In this document: positions 25,576 to 35,886 of the stretch, in pieces | Position numbering within the stretch: the first letter of the stretch is position 1 | Layout: every line of letters starts with the position of its first letter | NCBI RefSeq assembly: GCF_009498215.1 | Contig: NZ_CP043498.1 | Span: forward strand, 3,574,001 to 3,638,000 | Length of the DNA stretch: 64,000 nucleotides | Source of the DNA: Rhizobium grahamii | GTDB taxonomy: Bacteria; Pseudomonadota; Alphaproteobacteria; Rhizobiales; Rhizobiaceae | Reading direction: 5' to 3' | Notes under the pieces: generated by a model | What the model saw: the letters and a program-made list of their open reading frames with translations, nothing else | Databases searched by the model: none | What the model was told of the DNA's origin: nothing | Program-made: the position numbers and the translations under genes

Positions 25576-27603
25576 TCAGTTCAGCCGCTTGAAGCCTGCG
25601 TGGCAGAGCGGGCCTTTCAGTAGCCCCATCACATCGCGGCCGTCTTCGCATTCGCGTATGGTCGCATAGATCGGATCCAGCGCTTCGAAATAGGCATCGA
25701 TGACATCAGGCGTATGCGCGATCGAGGCGTAGAAATTGGTCGAGGCGAGGAAACCCTTGGTGAGCATTTCCTGCGCGATCAATGTCTTGTAGGCCAACGC
25801 ATTGGGACTGTTGAACGAGTACGTCGTCAGCGACGGCAATCCGGCCGTCGAGATCGACAGCCCGTGTTTGTCGGCAAGCGCCTTCCATCGTTCCGTGACG
25901 CCGCCGCCGACCTCAGTGATACGCTCCCATGGCTTTTCACGTTCCATCACCTCGAGCGTCTTCACCGCAGCAGCCGAGCCGACCCGTTCGGTCCAGAAGG
26001 TGGAGGAAATGAAGGTCGATTGCGCCGCCTCCATGATGGATCGTCTGCCAATCGTCGCCGTTACCGCATAACCATTGCCAAGGGTCTTGCCGAAAACGGC
26101 CATGTCAGGCTCGACGCCGTATTTCTTGTAGAGCCCGCCGAAGGTCTCGCGGAAACCGGAGGTGCATTCGTCGAAGATCAGCACGATGCCATTCTTCGTC
26201 GCCAGTTCGCGCACCTTGTGCAGGAAGTTGTCTTCCGGACCCTTGTTGCGCACGACTTCCATCTTGATGACGCCGATGTTGCGTTCGGCAACCAGCGTCT
26301 CAAGGCCCTTGAAGTCATTGTAGTTGAAGGGATGGACAGTGCCACGCAGGTTGCGCGGCACGCCGTTCGGCTCCAGGCCTGGCAGCAGGTGGCCCGCAAG
26401 GCTCTCGTCCTCGCCGAGATTGGCCGACAGATACCAGTCGTGCCATCCGTGATAGCCGCAGACCGCGACATTGTCCCTGCCGGATGCCGCGCGGGCGATA
26501 CGGATGGCGATTGCATTCGCCTCTCCTCCGGAGCGGGCAAAGCGCGCCATCTCGGCAAAGGGATGCAGTTCAATCAGTTTTTCCGCGAGGTAGACTTCTT
26601 CCGGCGCATTGAGCGTCGACATGTTGCCGTTCCGAACGACGTCCATCACGGCTTCGTCCACTTCCGAGTGGCCATAGCCAAGGATGTTCGTGCCGACGCC
26701 CATCAGGGTCATATCGATATATTCTTTACCGTCGAGGTCCCAGACCTTGTAGCCCTTGGACTTGGAGAAGTATGCCGGCCATTGCTCGGGCAGAAACATC
26801 TCCGCCCGCTTGGACAAGAGCATGTTGCCGCCGGGAATGATTTGCTTAGCCCGCGTCCACAGTTTCTGACCCTTGCCCATTGACGCCCCCTCATTGCGGA
26901 TATGTGCCTGATTGGCTGTAAAGATCTCCGGCTTCTGCCGGCGGAGCGAAAGCACGTCGCTCCATGTGAAATCGGTCGTATCGCCAAATGCATCGAAGAG
27001 GCCGGAGATAACAGCGAAATCCTCTGCGGTATCGACTGTCCAGCGTTCTGCGGAGACATCCGTGTCATTCGCCACATTGACCGCCGAGAAGCGACCGGAG
27101 TTGCGAAGATACGGCGTCACATGCTCGTGGTCGAAAGGCTCCTGCGTTTCCTGCCAGGCGCGCTTCAAGGCCGCATAGGTGAAGACCTCTGTATCGAGAC
27201 CGTCCGGATAGGTGGGTGGCGCGATGTTCGAACCATAATCGACGCCTGCTTTTTCGAAAGCATCCACCACCTGATCGACGAGTGCAGCATCGATCAACGG
27301 GCAATCGCCCGTGATCCGCAGGACGCGCGTGGCGTTAGCCAGCGTCGCGGCTTGATAGTAGCGATCCAGAACATCATTCTCGCTGCCGCGGAACACGGAA
27401 TAGCCGAGGCTCCGCACATAGTCTGCCAGCGGATCGTTGCGTCGATCCTCGGACGTCGCGACAACGATTTCATCAATCGTTTTCGACTGCGCCAGCCGCG
27501 ACAGCAGGATGCCGATCATCGGCGTGCCGCGGATCAATTTCATGACCTTGTTGGGCAGGCGGGTCGAGCCCATGCGGGCCTGGACGATGGCAACAGTCTT
27601 CAT
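25576..27603 (-). CDS. Fusion: SpsF-type nucleotidyltransferase + glutamate-1-semialdehyde-type aminotransferase
   Basis: About 675 residues. Residues 1-235 are an SpsF/CMP-KDO-synthetase-like nucleotidyltransferase (IVQARMGSTRLPNKVMK, RITGDCPLIDAALVDQV, DHEHVTPYLR). Residues ~245-675 are a class III PLP aminotransferase: GKGQKLWTRAKQIIPGGNML, FARSGGEANAIAIRIAR, GYHGWHDWY, LIFDECTSGFRE and FGKTLGNG with the Schiff-base Lys. The ATG of MKTVAIV overlaps the aldo/keto reductase stop by ATGA; an upstream GTG is possible. In other nonulosonate loci these activities occur as separate genes, so the fusion suggests one pathway branch that activates and aminates a small or sugar substrate. Exact substrate unknown. 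Confidence 0.82.
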   Translation of the reverse strand: MKTVAIVQARMGSTRLPNKVMKLIRGTPMIGILLSRLAQSKTIDEIVVATSEDRRNDPLADYVRSLGYSVFRGSENDVLDRYYQAATLANATRVLRITGDCPLIDAALVDQVVDAFEKAGVDYGSNIAPPTYPDGLDTEVFTYAALKRAWQETQEPFDHEHVTPYLRNSGRFSAVNVANDTDVSAERWTVDTAEDFAVISGLFDAFGDTTDFTWSDVLSLRRQKPEIFTANQAHIRNEGASMGKGQKLWTRAKQIIPGGNMLLSKRAEMFLPEQWPAYFSKSKGYKVWDLDGKEYIDMTLMGVGTNILGYGHSEVDEAVMDVVRNGNMSTLNAPEEVYLAEKLIELHPFAEMARFARSGGEANAIAIRIARAASGRDNVAVCGYHGWHDWYLSANLGEDESLAGHLLPGLEPNGVPRNLRGTVHPFNYNDFKGLETLVAERNIGVIKMEVVRNKGPEDNFLHKVRELATKNGIVLIFDECTSGFRETFGGLYKKYGVEPDMAVFGKTLGNGYAVTATIGRRSIMEAAQSTFISSTFWTERVGSAAAVKTLEVMEREKPWERITEVGGGVTERWKALADKHGLSISTAGLPSLTTYSFNSPNALAYKTLIAQEMLTKGFLASTNFYASIAHTPDVIDAYFEALDPIYATIRECEDGRDVMGLLKGPLCHAGFKRLN

Positions 27604-28478
27604 GCGATTTTCCACTGTGAGGGATCGATAAGCGCAAGCTCTTCGCTCCAGAGATCAGCCGGCACGTCGGCGTGGTTTCCGGAGAGCCCTGCCACGATCT
27701 GGCGCAACTGGACTGCCGTATCCGCACCGATGACAGCCTTTTCAATGCGGGCGTCCCCGCAGACGAAACAGAGCGCCTCTGCCAAAGGCTGTGTGTCTTG
27801 CGCGATGCACCAATCGCGCCAGCGGTCGAGCAAGGCGGCAAAGGGCGTGAAATAGGCTGGACGTTTGTCTGCGGGCATCAACAGCAGACCTTGCAGGAAT
27901 GCGGAGCGGGTGTGAACCCGTACACCCGCATCCGCGAGCCGGTCAAGCCAGCCGGATGTGTCCAGCCGCCGGTCGAGCACGTTGTAGGGAGCCTGGATAA
28001 GTTCCGGTTTCCACCCCGCGCCATCGGACCAGATCGCCTGCAATTCGGCCGGTGCATAGATCGAAACGCCAACGGCGGCACACAGCCCCGCCGTCTTCAG
28101 ATCGGCAAGGCCGGCCCTGTAGGCTTCCGCGTGCCGGCCGATGATTTCATGCGACCGGTGCAGCAGGACCGCATCCACCGAGGGGCGGCGCAGGCGCCCG
28201 AGCGAGGCGCGGATGTTCGCAGTAATCCAGGACCGAACGTCCGCCACATCGGCGGGAAACGGAGGGAGCTTGGTGACGATACGGAAGTCACCGGTGTTTG
28301 CTGCCCCGAGGTTGGCCTCCGCATCCCCGTAGGCGATCGCGGTATCCAGCGTATCGATGCCGTGCTCACGGGCGGTCGCAATGATCGCATCCAGCTCCGC
28401 CGTCGAGACCCGCTCTCCGGCGTTCGCCACGCCGTATTTCATGCCGAACTGCACCGTGCCGAGCGCCAGCTTGCTCAT
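27600..28478 (-). CDS. Aldo/keto reductase
   Basis: 292 residues, slightly short for the family. LALGTVQFGMKYGVAN at the N-terminus, GIDTLDTAIAYGDAE (catalytic Asp and Tyr), IVTKLPPFP (Lys) and AVLLHRSHE (His) make the full tetrad. It reduces a carbonyl with NADPH. A homologous AKR with SpsF and GSA-aminotransferase neighbours is common in alphaproteobacterial nonulosonate clusters. Here it is coupled to the fusion gene by ATGA overlap and follows pseC by 18 bases. Substrate unknown. Confidence 0.85.
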   Translation of the reverse strand: MSKLALGTVQFGMKYGVANAGERVSTAELDAIIATAREHGIDTLDTAIAYGDAEANLGAANTGDFRIVTKLPPFPADVADVRSWITANIRASLGRLRRPSVDAVLLHRSHEIIGRHAEAYRAGLADLKTAGLCAAVGVSIYAPAELQAIWSDGAGWKPELIQAPYNVLDRRLDTSGWLDRLADAGVRVHTRSAFLQGLLLMPADKRPAYFTPFAALLDRWRDWCIAQDTQPLAEALCFVCGDARIEKAVIGADTAVQLRQIVAGLSGNHADVPADLWSEELALIDPSQWKIA

Positions 28479-28496
28479 CGAGTCCGCCCTCCCGGC

Positions 28497-29681
28497 TCAG
28501 ACACGGGCATCCTTTCCACCGGCAAAGATGTCTTCCAGAACGGCAACTACGTAGTCCTGGTCATCATCGGAAAGCGATGCAAACATCGGCAGCGAGATGC
28601 AGCGGTCGTAATAGGCTTCCGATGCAGGGAAGGAGACGCCAGTCATGCCGTTCTCCTGGTAGTATGGCTGCGTGTGAACCGGAATGTAGTGAACATTAAC
28701 GCCTATCCCGGCATTGCGCATCGCGTCGAACACCTGCCGGCGTGTGAGCTTGGTCTTCATTTCGTCCACCTGCACGACATAGAGATGCAGCGCGGAAAGC
28801 GAGCCATTTTCGCGGACAGGCAGGATCAGGGGCAGATGCACGAGCTTCCTGTCATAGGCATTGGCGATCCGGTGGCGGCGAGCCACCCATTCGTCGAGCC
28901 GAGCTGCCTGCGAGGTGCCGAGCGCCGCCTGAATTTCAGTCATGCGATAGTTGAAGCCAATGTCCAACTGCTCATAGTACCACGGACCTTCGTCCGCCTT
29001 TGTCATACGGGCCGCGTCGCGGGTAATGCCATGCGAACGAAGATCCTGCATGCGTTTGGCCAGTTCTTCGGACTGCGTGGTCGCAAGCCCACCCTCCGCA
29101 GTGGTGATGATTTTCACCGGATGGAAGGAGAAGACAGTGATGTCCGAGTGCTGGCAGCTGCCGACCTTGCGATTGCCGTAGCTGGCGCCGATGGCGTGCG
29201 ACGCATCCTCGATGACCCTGAAACCGTATTCCTGCGCCAGGGTGCCAATCCTGGCCATGTCGCACGGCATGCCGGCGAAATGCACGGGGATGACGATCTT
29301 TGGTAGCCGGCCCTCCGCCTTGGCAGCCTTCAGTTTCTCTTCGAGCGACTTTGGCGACATGTTTAGTGTCAGCGGATCGATATCGACGAAATCGACTGAC
29401 GCACCGCAATAGATCGCGCAGTTGGCGCTGGCCACGAAGGTGTTCGGCACCGTCCAGGCGACATCACCCTCGCCAAGGCCCAGCGCGAGGCATGCGATGT
29501 GTAGCGCGCTAGTGGCGCTGTTGACTGCAACACCGTGCGCCGCGCCACAATAATCGGCGATAACGCGCTCGAATTTCGGCACTTCCGGGCCCTGCGTCAG
29601 GAAGTCCGATTTCAACACGGTGGCAACCGCCTGAAGGTCTTCCTCCGAGATCGTTTGTCGACCGTAGGGAATGAGAGCCAT
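28497..29681 (-). CDS. pseC: UDP-4-amino-4,6-dideoxy-AltNAc transaminase
   Basis: 394 residues of the DegT/DnrJ/EryC1 family. LIPYGRQTISEEDLQAV and LTQGPEVPKFE open the protein; NSATSALHIA and VIEDASHAIGASY are PLP contacts, and FSFHPVKIITTAEGG carries the Schiff-base Lys190. It transfers an amino group from glutamate to C-4 of the PseB product. The start MALIPYG overlaps the pseB stop by ATGA; an upstream extension into pseB was rejected. pseB-pseC adjacency is the classic first pair of the pathway. Confidence 0.93.
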   Translation of the reverse strand: MALIPYGRQTISEEDLQAVATVLKSDFLTQGPEVPKFERVIADYCGAAHGVAVNSATSALHIACLALGLGEGDVAWTVPNTFVASANCAIYCGASVDFVDIDPLTLNMSPKSLEEKLKAAKAEGRLPKIVIPVHFAGMPCDMARIGTLAQEYGFRVIEDASHAIGASYGNRKVGSCQHSDITVFSFHPVKIITTAEGGLATTQSEELAKRMQDLRSHGITRDAARMTKADEGPWYYEQLDIGFNYRMTEIQAALGTSQAARLDEWVARRHRIANAYDRKLVHLPLILPVRENGSLSALHLYVVQVDEMKTKLTRRQVFDAMRNAGIGVNVHYIPVHTQPYYQENGMTGVSFPASEAYYDRCISLPMFASLSDDDQDYVVAVLEDIFAGGKDARV

Positions 29682-30679
29682 CAGATTTTTCCGATCTTGC
29701 TTTCGTTGGCAGCGATCCAGGCGCGCAGTTCTTCGCGGCTCATCCAGTCCTTGTTGTTGTCGCTGCAGTAGGTGAAGCCATCGGGAACCCTGACACCGTC
29801 CTTGATGCGGAAGGGATCCTTCGACCAATCGTGAATGGCCGGCAGGATCTTGTAGTGCTCATCGTACTCATAGGTGTAGAGCGCGTCTTCGGTGCCGATC
29901 ATCTGCTCGTGCAGCTTTTCCCCGGGACGGATACCGACGATTTCGGTTTTCGCCTCCGGTGCCACCGAGGCGGCGATATCCATAATGTTCATGGACGGAA
30001 TTTTCTTGACGTAGATTTCGCCGCCGGCCATGTCCTCAAAGGCATGCCAGACGAGCTCGACGCCCTGCTCAAGCGTGATCATGAAGCGCGTCATGCGGTC
30101 ATCCGTCACCGGCAACGTGCCCTTATCGCGGATCGATTGGAAGAAGGGGATGACCGAGCCGCGCGAGCCCATGACGTTTCCATAGCGAACAACGGCAAAG
30201 CGCGTGTCATGGCTGCCGGAATAGGAATTGCCGGCCACGAACAGCTTGTCGGATGCCAGCTTAGTGGCACCGTAGAGATTGACGGGGCTCGATGCCTTGT
30301 CGGTGGAGAGTGCAACTACGCGTTTGACGCCACGATCGATACAGGCATCGATCAGGTTCATGGCGCCAATCACGTTGGTCTTAACGCATTCGAACGGATT
30401 GTATTCCGCCGTCGGCACGATCTTCGTTGCCGCGGCGTGGACTACGCAGTCGATATTGTCCAAGGCCCGGTAAAGCCGCTCACGATCGCGTACGTCGCCT
30501 ATAAAAAAACGCACGCGCGGATCATCGCCAAATAGCTTGGCCATCTCCCACTGTTTCATCTCGTCGCGCGAGAAAATGACGAGACGCTTCGGATTATACT
30601 TTTCTAACGTCATCGGCACGAACTTGTTTCCGAAGGAGCCGGTGCCACCCGTGACCAGAATGGATTGGTTTTCAAACAT
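29681..30679 (-). CDS. pseB: UDP-GlcNAc 4,6-dehydratase (5-inverting)
   Basis: 332 residues. ILVTGGTGSFGNKF is the NADP loop; ALSTDKASSPVNLYGATKLASDKL carries the catalytic Asp-Lys and Tyr-Lys typical of PseB/FlaA1; SRDEMKQWEMAKLF is a strong family signature. It converts UDP-GlcNAc to the 4-keto-6-deoxy-altrose derivative. First pathway gene, 27 bases after the ABC transporter gene, and overlapping pseC. PglF/CapD-type dehydratases are longer and membrane-bound, so PseB is preferred. Confidence 0.93.
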   Translation of the reverse strand: MFENQSILVTGGTGSFGNKFVPMTLEKYNPKRLVIFSRDEMKQWEMAKLFGDDPRVRFFIGDVRDRERLYRALDNIDCVVHAAATKIVPTAEYNPFECVKTNVIGAMNLIDACIDRGVKRVVALSTDKASSPVNLYGATKLASDKLFVAGNSYSGSHDTRFAVVRYGNVMGSRGSVIPFFQSIRDKGTLPVTDDRMTRFMITLEQGVELVWHAFEDMAGGEIYVKKIPSMNIMDIAASVAPEAKTEIVGIRPGEKLHEQMIGTEDALYTYEYDEHYKILPAIHDWSKDPFRIKDGVRVPDGFTYCSDNNKDWMSREELRAWIAANESKIGKI

Positions 30680-30706
30680 GATGTTTCCGATTGCGTATCT
30701 ATTCGT

Positions 30707-32470
30707 TCAGATTTTGTTTGAGGAGAGCATGTCGCGAGGTCTGCCTTGCGCCACAACTCTGCCGCCGGAGAGACGGTACAGATGATCACACTGCGCCACC
30801 GTACTCATGCGGTGTGCGACCAAGATGATCGTCTTTTCGCCGCGCAACGACTGGATCGCCTGCATGACATCCTCTTCCGTTTCGCCATCCAGCGCGCTGG
30901 TCGCTTCATCGAGCACCAACACCTCCGGATCATGATACAATGCTCGCGCAATTCCGATGCGCTGACGCTGCCCACCCGAAAGCCGAGCGCCTCGTTCACC
31001 CACTTCGGTTTCAACGCCCCGCGGTAGGTGATTGACAAAATCGTACAGTTGCGCGGCTTTCAACGCACGCTCGACTGCGACCTCATCTATTTCATCAGGA
31101 GGAATCCCGAAAGCTATATTTTGACGGAGTGGTTCATCCGTGAGGAATATGGCCTGCGGCACATAACCGATTTGTCTCTGCCATCCGCGCATGTCGTTTG
31201 AGATGTCTTGACCATCGAGCGTTACCTGTCCCGTTGTCGGCTTGAGGAGACCCAGTAGAATATCGATCGCCGTGCTCTTTCCCGAACCGCTCGCTCCGAC
31301 GATACCAATTACCTGACCACGTGGGATGGTTAGACTTATACCAGTAAGCGCGTTCTCCTGGGCACCGTCGTAGCTGTAGTCAACACCACTGAATTGTATC
31401 ATCTTCCAATGGGCACTGATCTTTTGACGCGTCGCTTCGACGGCTTTCGCCGAAACGGGCGCATCCGCGAGCTCCGCAGCCAATGTTGTGACTGCTGCGT
31501 CATGATAAGCAAGTGATTGAAGTGATGAAAGAATACGATTGGCCGAAGGGATGAGCCGGAAGGCGGCCGTGGCAAAGAGACCGAGCGTGGTGACGACGGC
31601 GGAAAGACTGCGGCCCTGTCCAATCATAGTGACCACCAGGCAAGCAAGCGCTGCAACGGCGAAAGCCTCAAGCGCCAATCGAGGCAGATTTTGAAGGATG
31701 CCCTGATATTTGGCCATGCGCGCGGCCGACCGACTGTGCGCATCGTAACGATCAACGAACACCTTAGCACGGCCGAGCAACAGCACCTCTTTGATGCCCC
31801 CCAGCCCTTGCTGGATGTGCTGGATTCGCATGCCTTCGTGCTTATGATAATGTCGCCCCCATGCCGAAAGCCGCTGCCGCGTTCGACTATGCAGCAACCC
31901 GCCAGCCACGCCGAGCAGTAAAGCGACGGCCAGAGTCCCCAGCGGTTCGACGATCAACAGCATGGCGAAAACCGCGCCGACGACCAGACTCTCCGTGGCC
32001 ACGATTAGCGTATGCAAAATGGCGCCGGCAAAGAGATTGATCCCCGTCGTAGCGTTATGGATCAGTTGCGCCGAATTGCGTTGTAGATGGAAAGAATAAG
32101 GTTGGCTCAAGTAGGTCTTCATCAATTGCTGCGAGACCCGCAATTGCGCCGAAAATGTAAAGGAAGCCTGCACCCACGATAGAAATAACAGATAGATGGC
32201 TTTCACAACATAGAGCAGGACCATGAAACCCATGGCCCAAGCAACCAGTGCTTTCGGATCCATTTGTTGAACGACATCTGGAAGGTGGTTCAGCATAGTT
32301 GAATATTTGGCGCTTGAGCCACTCTGAGTCATCAGAGTCAACGCAGGAATAATCAGGCCAATCGAAAATGTTTCAAGCAGGACGGCGACAATTGTCAACA
32401 ACAGCACGCCTACGGCGCGTCGCCGTTCGACAGTGTTAAGGAGTTGGTAGATATGTATCGCGATCTTCAT
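30707..32470 (-). CDS. PglK-like lipid-linked glycan ABC flippase
   Basis: 587 residues. The N-terminal ~330 hold six transmembrane helices (TIVAVLLETFSIGLIIPALTLM and later). The ATPase has Walker A GIVGASGSGKSTA, Q-loop IGYVPQ, signature [20 protein letters not shown] and LVLDEATSALD. The topology and the MSIGLIIP-like first helix match PglK and other oligosaccharide flippases rather than drug exporters. It would flip the completed lipid-linked glycan across the inner membrane, replacing a Wzx protein. First gene of the minus-strand operon; pseB follows after 27 bases. Confidence 0.82.
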   Translation of the reverse strand: MKIAIHIYQLLNTVERRRAVGVLLLTIVAVLLETFSIGLIIPALTLMTQSGSSAKYSTMLNHLPDVVQQMDPKALVAWAMGFMVLLYVVKAIYLLFLSWVQASFTFSAQLRVSQQLMKTYLSQPYSFHLQRNSAQLIHNATTGINLFAGAILHTLIVATESLVVGAVFAMLLIVEPLGTLAVALLLGVAGGLLHSRTRQRLSAWGRHYHKHEGMRIQHIQQGLGGIKEVLLLGRAKVFVDRYDAHSRSAARMAKYQGILQNLPRLALEAFAVAALACLVVTMIGQGRSLSAVVTTLGLFATAAFRLIPSANRILSSLQSLAYHDAAVTTLAAELADAPVSAKAVEATRQKISAHWKMIQFSGVDYSYDGAQENALTGISLTIPRGQVIGIVGASGSGKSTAIDILLGLLKPTTGQVTLDGQDISNDMRGWQRQIGYVPQAIFLTDEPLRQNIAFGIPPDEIDEVAVERALKAAQLYDFVNHLPRGVETEVGERGARLSGGQRQRIGIARALYHDPEVLVLDEATSALDGETEEDVMQAIQSLRGEKTIILVAHRMSTVAQCDHLYRLSGGRVVAQGRPRDMLSSNKI

Positions 32471-33938
<1,468 letters not shown>

Positions 33939-34880
33939 GTGTACTCTCTGTCACAGAAAAAGATCTGGGTCGCTGGCCATCGAGGAATGGTGGGGAGCGC
34001 GCTGGTGAGGCGGCTGCAATCAGAGGACTGCACCATCGTTACCGCGGCACGAGAGGAACTCGACTTGACGCGGCAAGATCAGGTCGAAGCGTTCGTTAGG
34101 GCTCACAAACCTGACGCACTCATTCTTGCGGCCGCAAAAGTAGGTGGTATTCTCGCAAACAATGCGCTTCCTGCTGATTTCCTTTACGAAAACTTGATCA
34201 TCGAGGCAAACATCTTCCAAGCAGCGCACCGCTATGACGTCAACAAGATTTTGTTTTTGGGATCAAGTTGTATTTACCCGAAGTTCGCGCAGCAACCGAT
34301 CCAAGAAGACTCCTTGTTGAGCGGCTCGCTTGAGCCAACTAACGAATGGTATGCGATCGCTAAGATCGCTGGCATTAAGTTGGCGGAAGCGTATCGTAGA
34401 CAGCACGGACGCGACTATATTTCCGCGATGCCCACTAACCTTTATGGACCAGGCGATAATTTCGATCTTCAATCGAGTCATGTCTTACCCGCGTTGATCC
34501 GAAAAGCCCATCAAGCAAAGTTGGCACGATCCGACGAGGTTACAATTTGGGGTACAGGTACACCTCGACGCGAGTTTCTACACGTTGATGATTGCGCCGA
34601 TGCATTGATCTTTTTGCTGAAAAACTACTCTGATGTTCAGCACGTCAATGTCGGCTCAGGTGAGGATATTGAAATAATTGAACTGATGCGCTTGGTCTGC
34701 CGCGTAACTGAGTTCCATGGAGCTATCACCCACGACTTATCCAAGCCTGATGGAACCCCGCGGAAGCTCATGAGCAACGCTACGCTGGCCAACATGGGAT
34801 GGAAACCGCGCATCTCTTTAGAAGAGGGTATTCGATCGGTTTATGAATGGTACCTTGAGACCGAAAATTCTCGTCGCTAA
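33939..34880 (+). CDS. fcl: GDP-L-fucose synthase
   Basis: 313 residues. [18 protein letters not shown] is the NADPH loop, AAAKVGGI and SSCIYPKFA carry the catalytic Ser and Cys region, and [10 protein letters not shown] gives Y-x-x-x-K. It epimerises and reduces the Gmd product to GDP-L-fucose. The GTG start directly follows the gmd stop, with no gap, so it is translated by coupling. The same pair serves fucosylated Nod factors (nolK) or O-antigens in rhizobia; no fucosyltransferase is adjacent here, so the use of GDP-fucose is open. Confidence 0.92.
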   Translation: MYSLSQKKIWVAGHRGMVGSALVRRLQSEDCTIVTAAREELDLTRQDQVEAFVRAHKPDALILAAAKVGGILANNALPADFLYENLIIEANIFQAAHRYDVNKILFLGSSCIYPKFAQQPIQEDSLLSGSLEPTNEWYAIAKIAGIKLAEAYRRQHGRDYISAMPTNLYGPGDNFDLQSSHVLPALIRKAHQAKLARSDEVTIWGTGTPRREFLHVDDCADALIFLLKNYSDVQHVNVGSGEDIEIIELMRLVCRVTEFHGAITHDLSKPDGTPRKLMSNATLANMGWKPRISLEEGIRSVYEWYLETENSRR

Positions 34881-35028
34881 ATTGATGGCCGTCAATTTCT
34901 GAGCTGCACCAATTTTTAGATCGCCTGTTTCGAGCGTGTCACCGCAATGGTTTTCACTTCGTCGAAACGTGGTGCAAACTCCTGTAAGCAATGTCGCCGT
35001 CATCTCCACTAGCTGACGGCGGGAAGAC

Positions 35029-35382
35029 GTGGTCCAAACGCTCGAACGGGTATGCCGTCAGGTCGGTTACCCTGCCACCATTCGTGTGGACAATGGCAGC
35101 GAGTTCATCTCCCGAGACCTTGATCTGTGGGCCTACCACAAGGGCGTCGTCCTCGATTTCTCGCGACCAGGCAAGCCGACCGACAACAGCTACATCGAGA
35201 GTTTCAATGGCAAATTCCGCGCCGAGTGCCTGAACGCTCACTGGTTCATGAGCCTTGACGACGCAAGGGCAAAGATGGAGGATTGGCGTAGAGACTATAA
35301 CGAGTTCCGGCCACACAGCGCGATCGGCAACAAGGTGCCGATTTCGCTCATGAACGGCTCATCGGCACCCCCGCCGAACTGA
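35029..35382 (+). pseudogene. IS3-family transposase remnant (C-terminal integrase core)
   Basis: About 117 residues. TIRVDNGSEFISRDLDLWAY and DNSYIESFNGKFRAECL, followed by DWRRDYNEFRPHSAIGN, are the D-D-E tail of IS3-type OrfB (last catalytic Glu in the FNGKFR block region). The first ~200 residues are missing and no OrfA is seen, so it cannot transpose. Upstream sequence shows no recognisable transposase. Downstream sequence around 35390-35430 resembles an IS terminus but I cannot define an inverted repeat pair. A remnant like this is common in islands. Confidence 0.8.
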
Positions 35383-35886
35383 GCCTAACCCCGGAAAATT
35401 CCAGCTCCCGCTGGCCCAAAATCGGGGAGCACTTCAAAAAAACCGCCGGAGCGAACTTAAAACTGGATAAAACTTGGGGGCAAGGTCAGATTCTTTTTGC
35501 CGGCGGCAGTGCCTCTAAAGACCTCACTGCCCTTACGCTCGGAGCTTGGCCTAGGGCCGGTGTCAACAACGTCGCCGATACATGAGGATGGGGTGGGTGG
35601 GAGTGCCAGTTCACGCACCGCTCCTCTGTCCCGCCAGGTGACTGACTGGCGCGCCCCCCCGCCTTAAAGTTCCATAACCCAACAGGTTTGACAAGCAGTC
35701 GCGTTGGTCCGTTAGCTTGCGTTGACCTAGTATAGAAAATAAGGCGCAGGGGGCTTGGTTCGAATCTGGGCACATTCGCGCGATCAGGATATGCACGTAT
35801 TCGCGCCGAGGGGCCAAGCCATCTGCCGCCTCGCGGCGTTTTACGCTGGTTAGATGGCGCCGCTCGCCGCGACCTGTTGGTAGTCG
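35383..35886. other. Intergenic between IS remnant and integrase, no gene recognised
   Basis: About 500 bases. A minus-strand open frame covers most of it, but it is basic, proline-rich and free of motifs, and overlaps the integrase 3' end, so I treat it as non-coding. I see no RNA gene that I can support. Confidence 0.5.
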
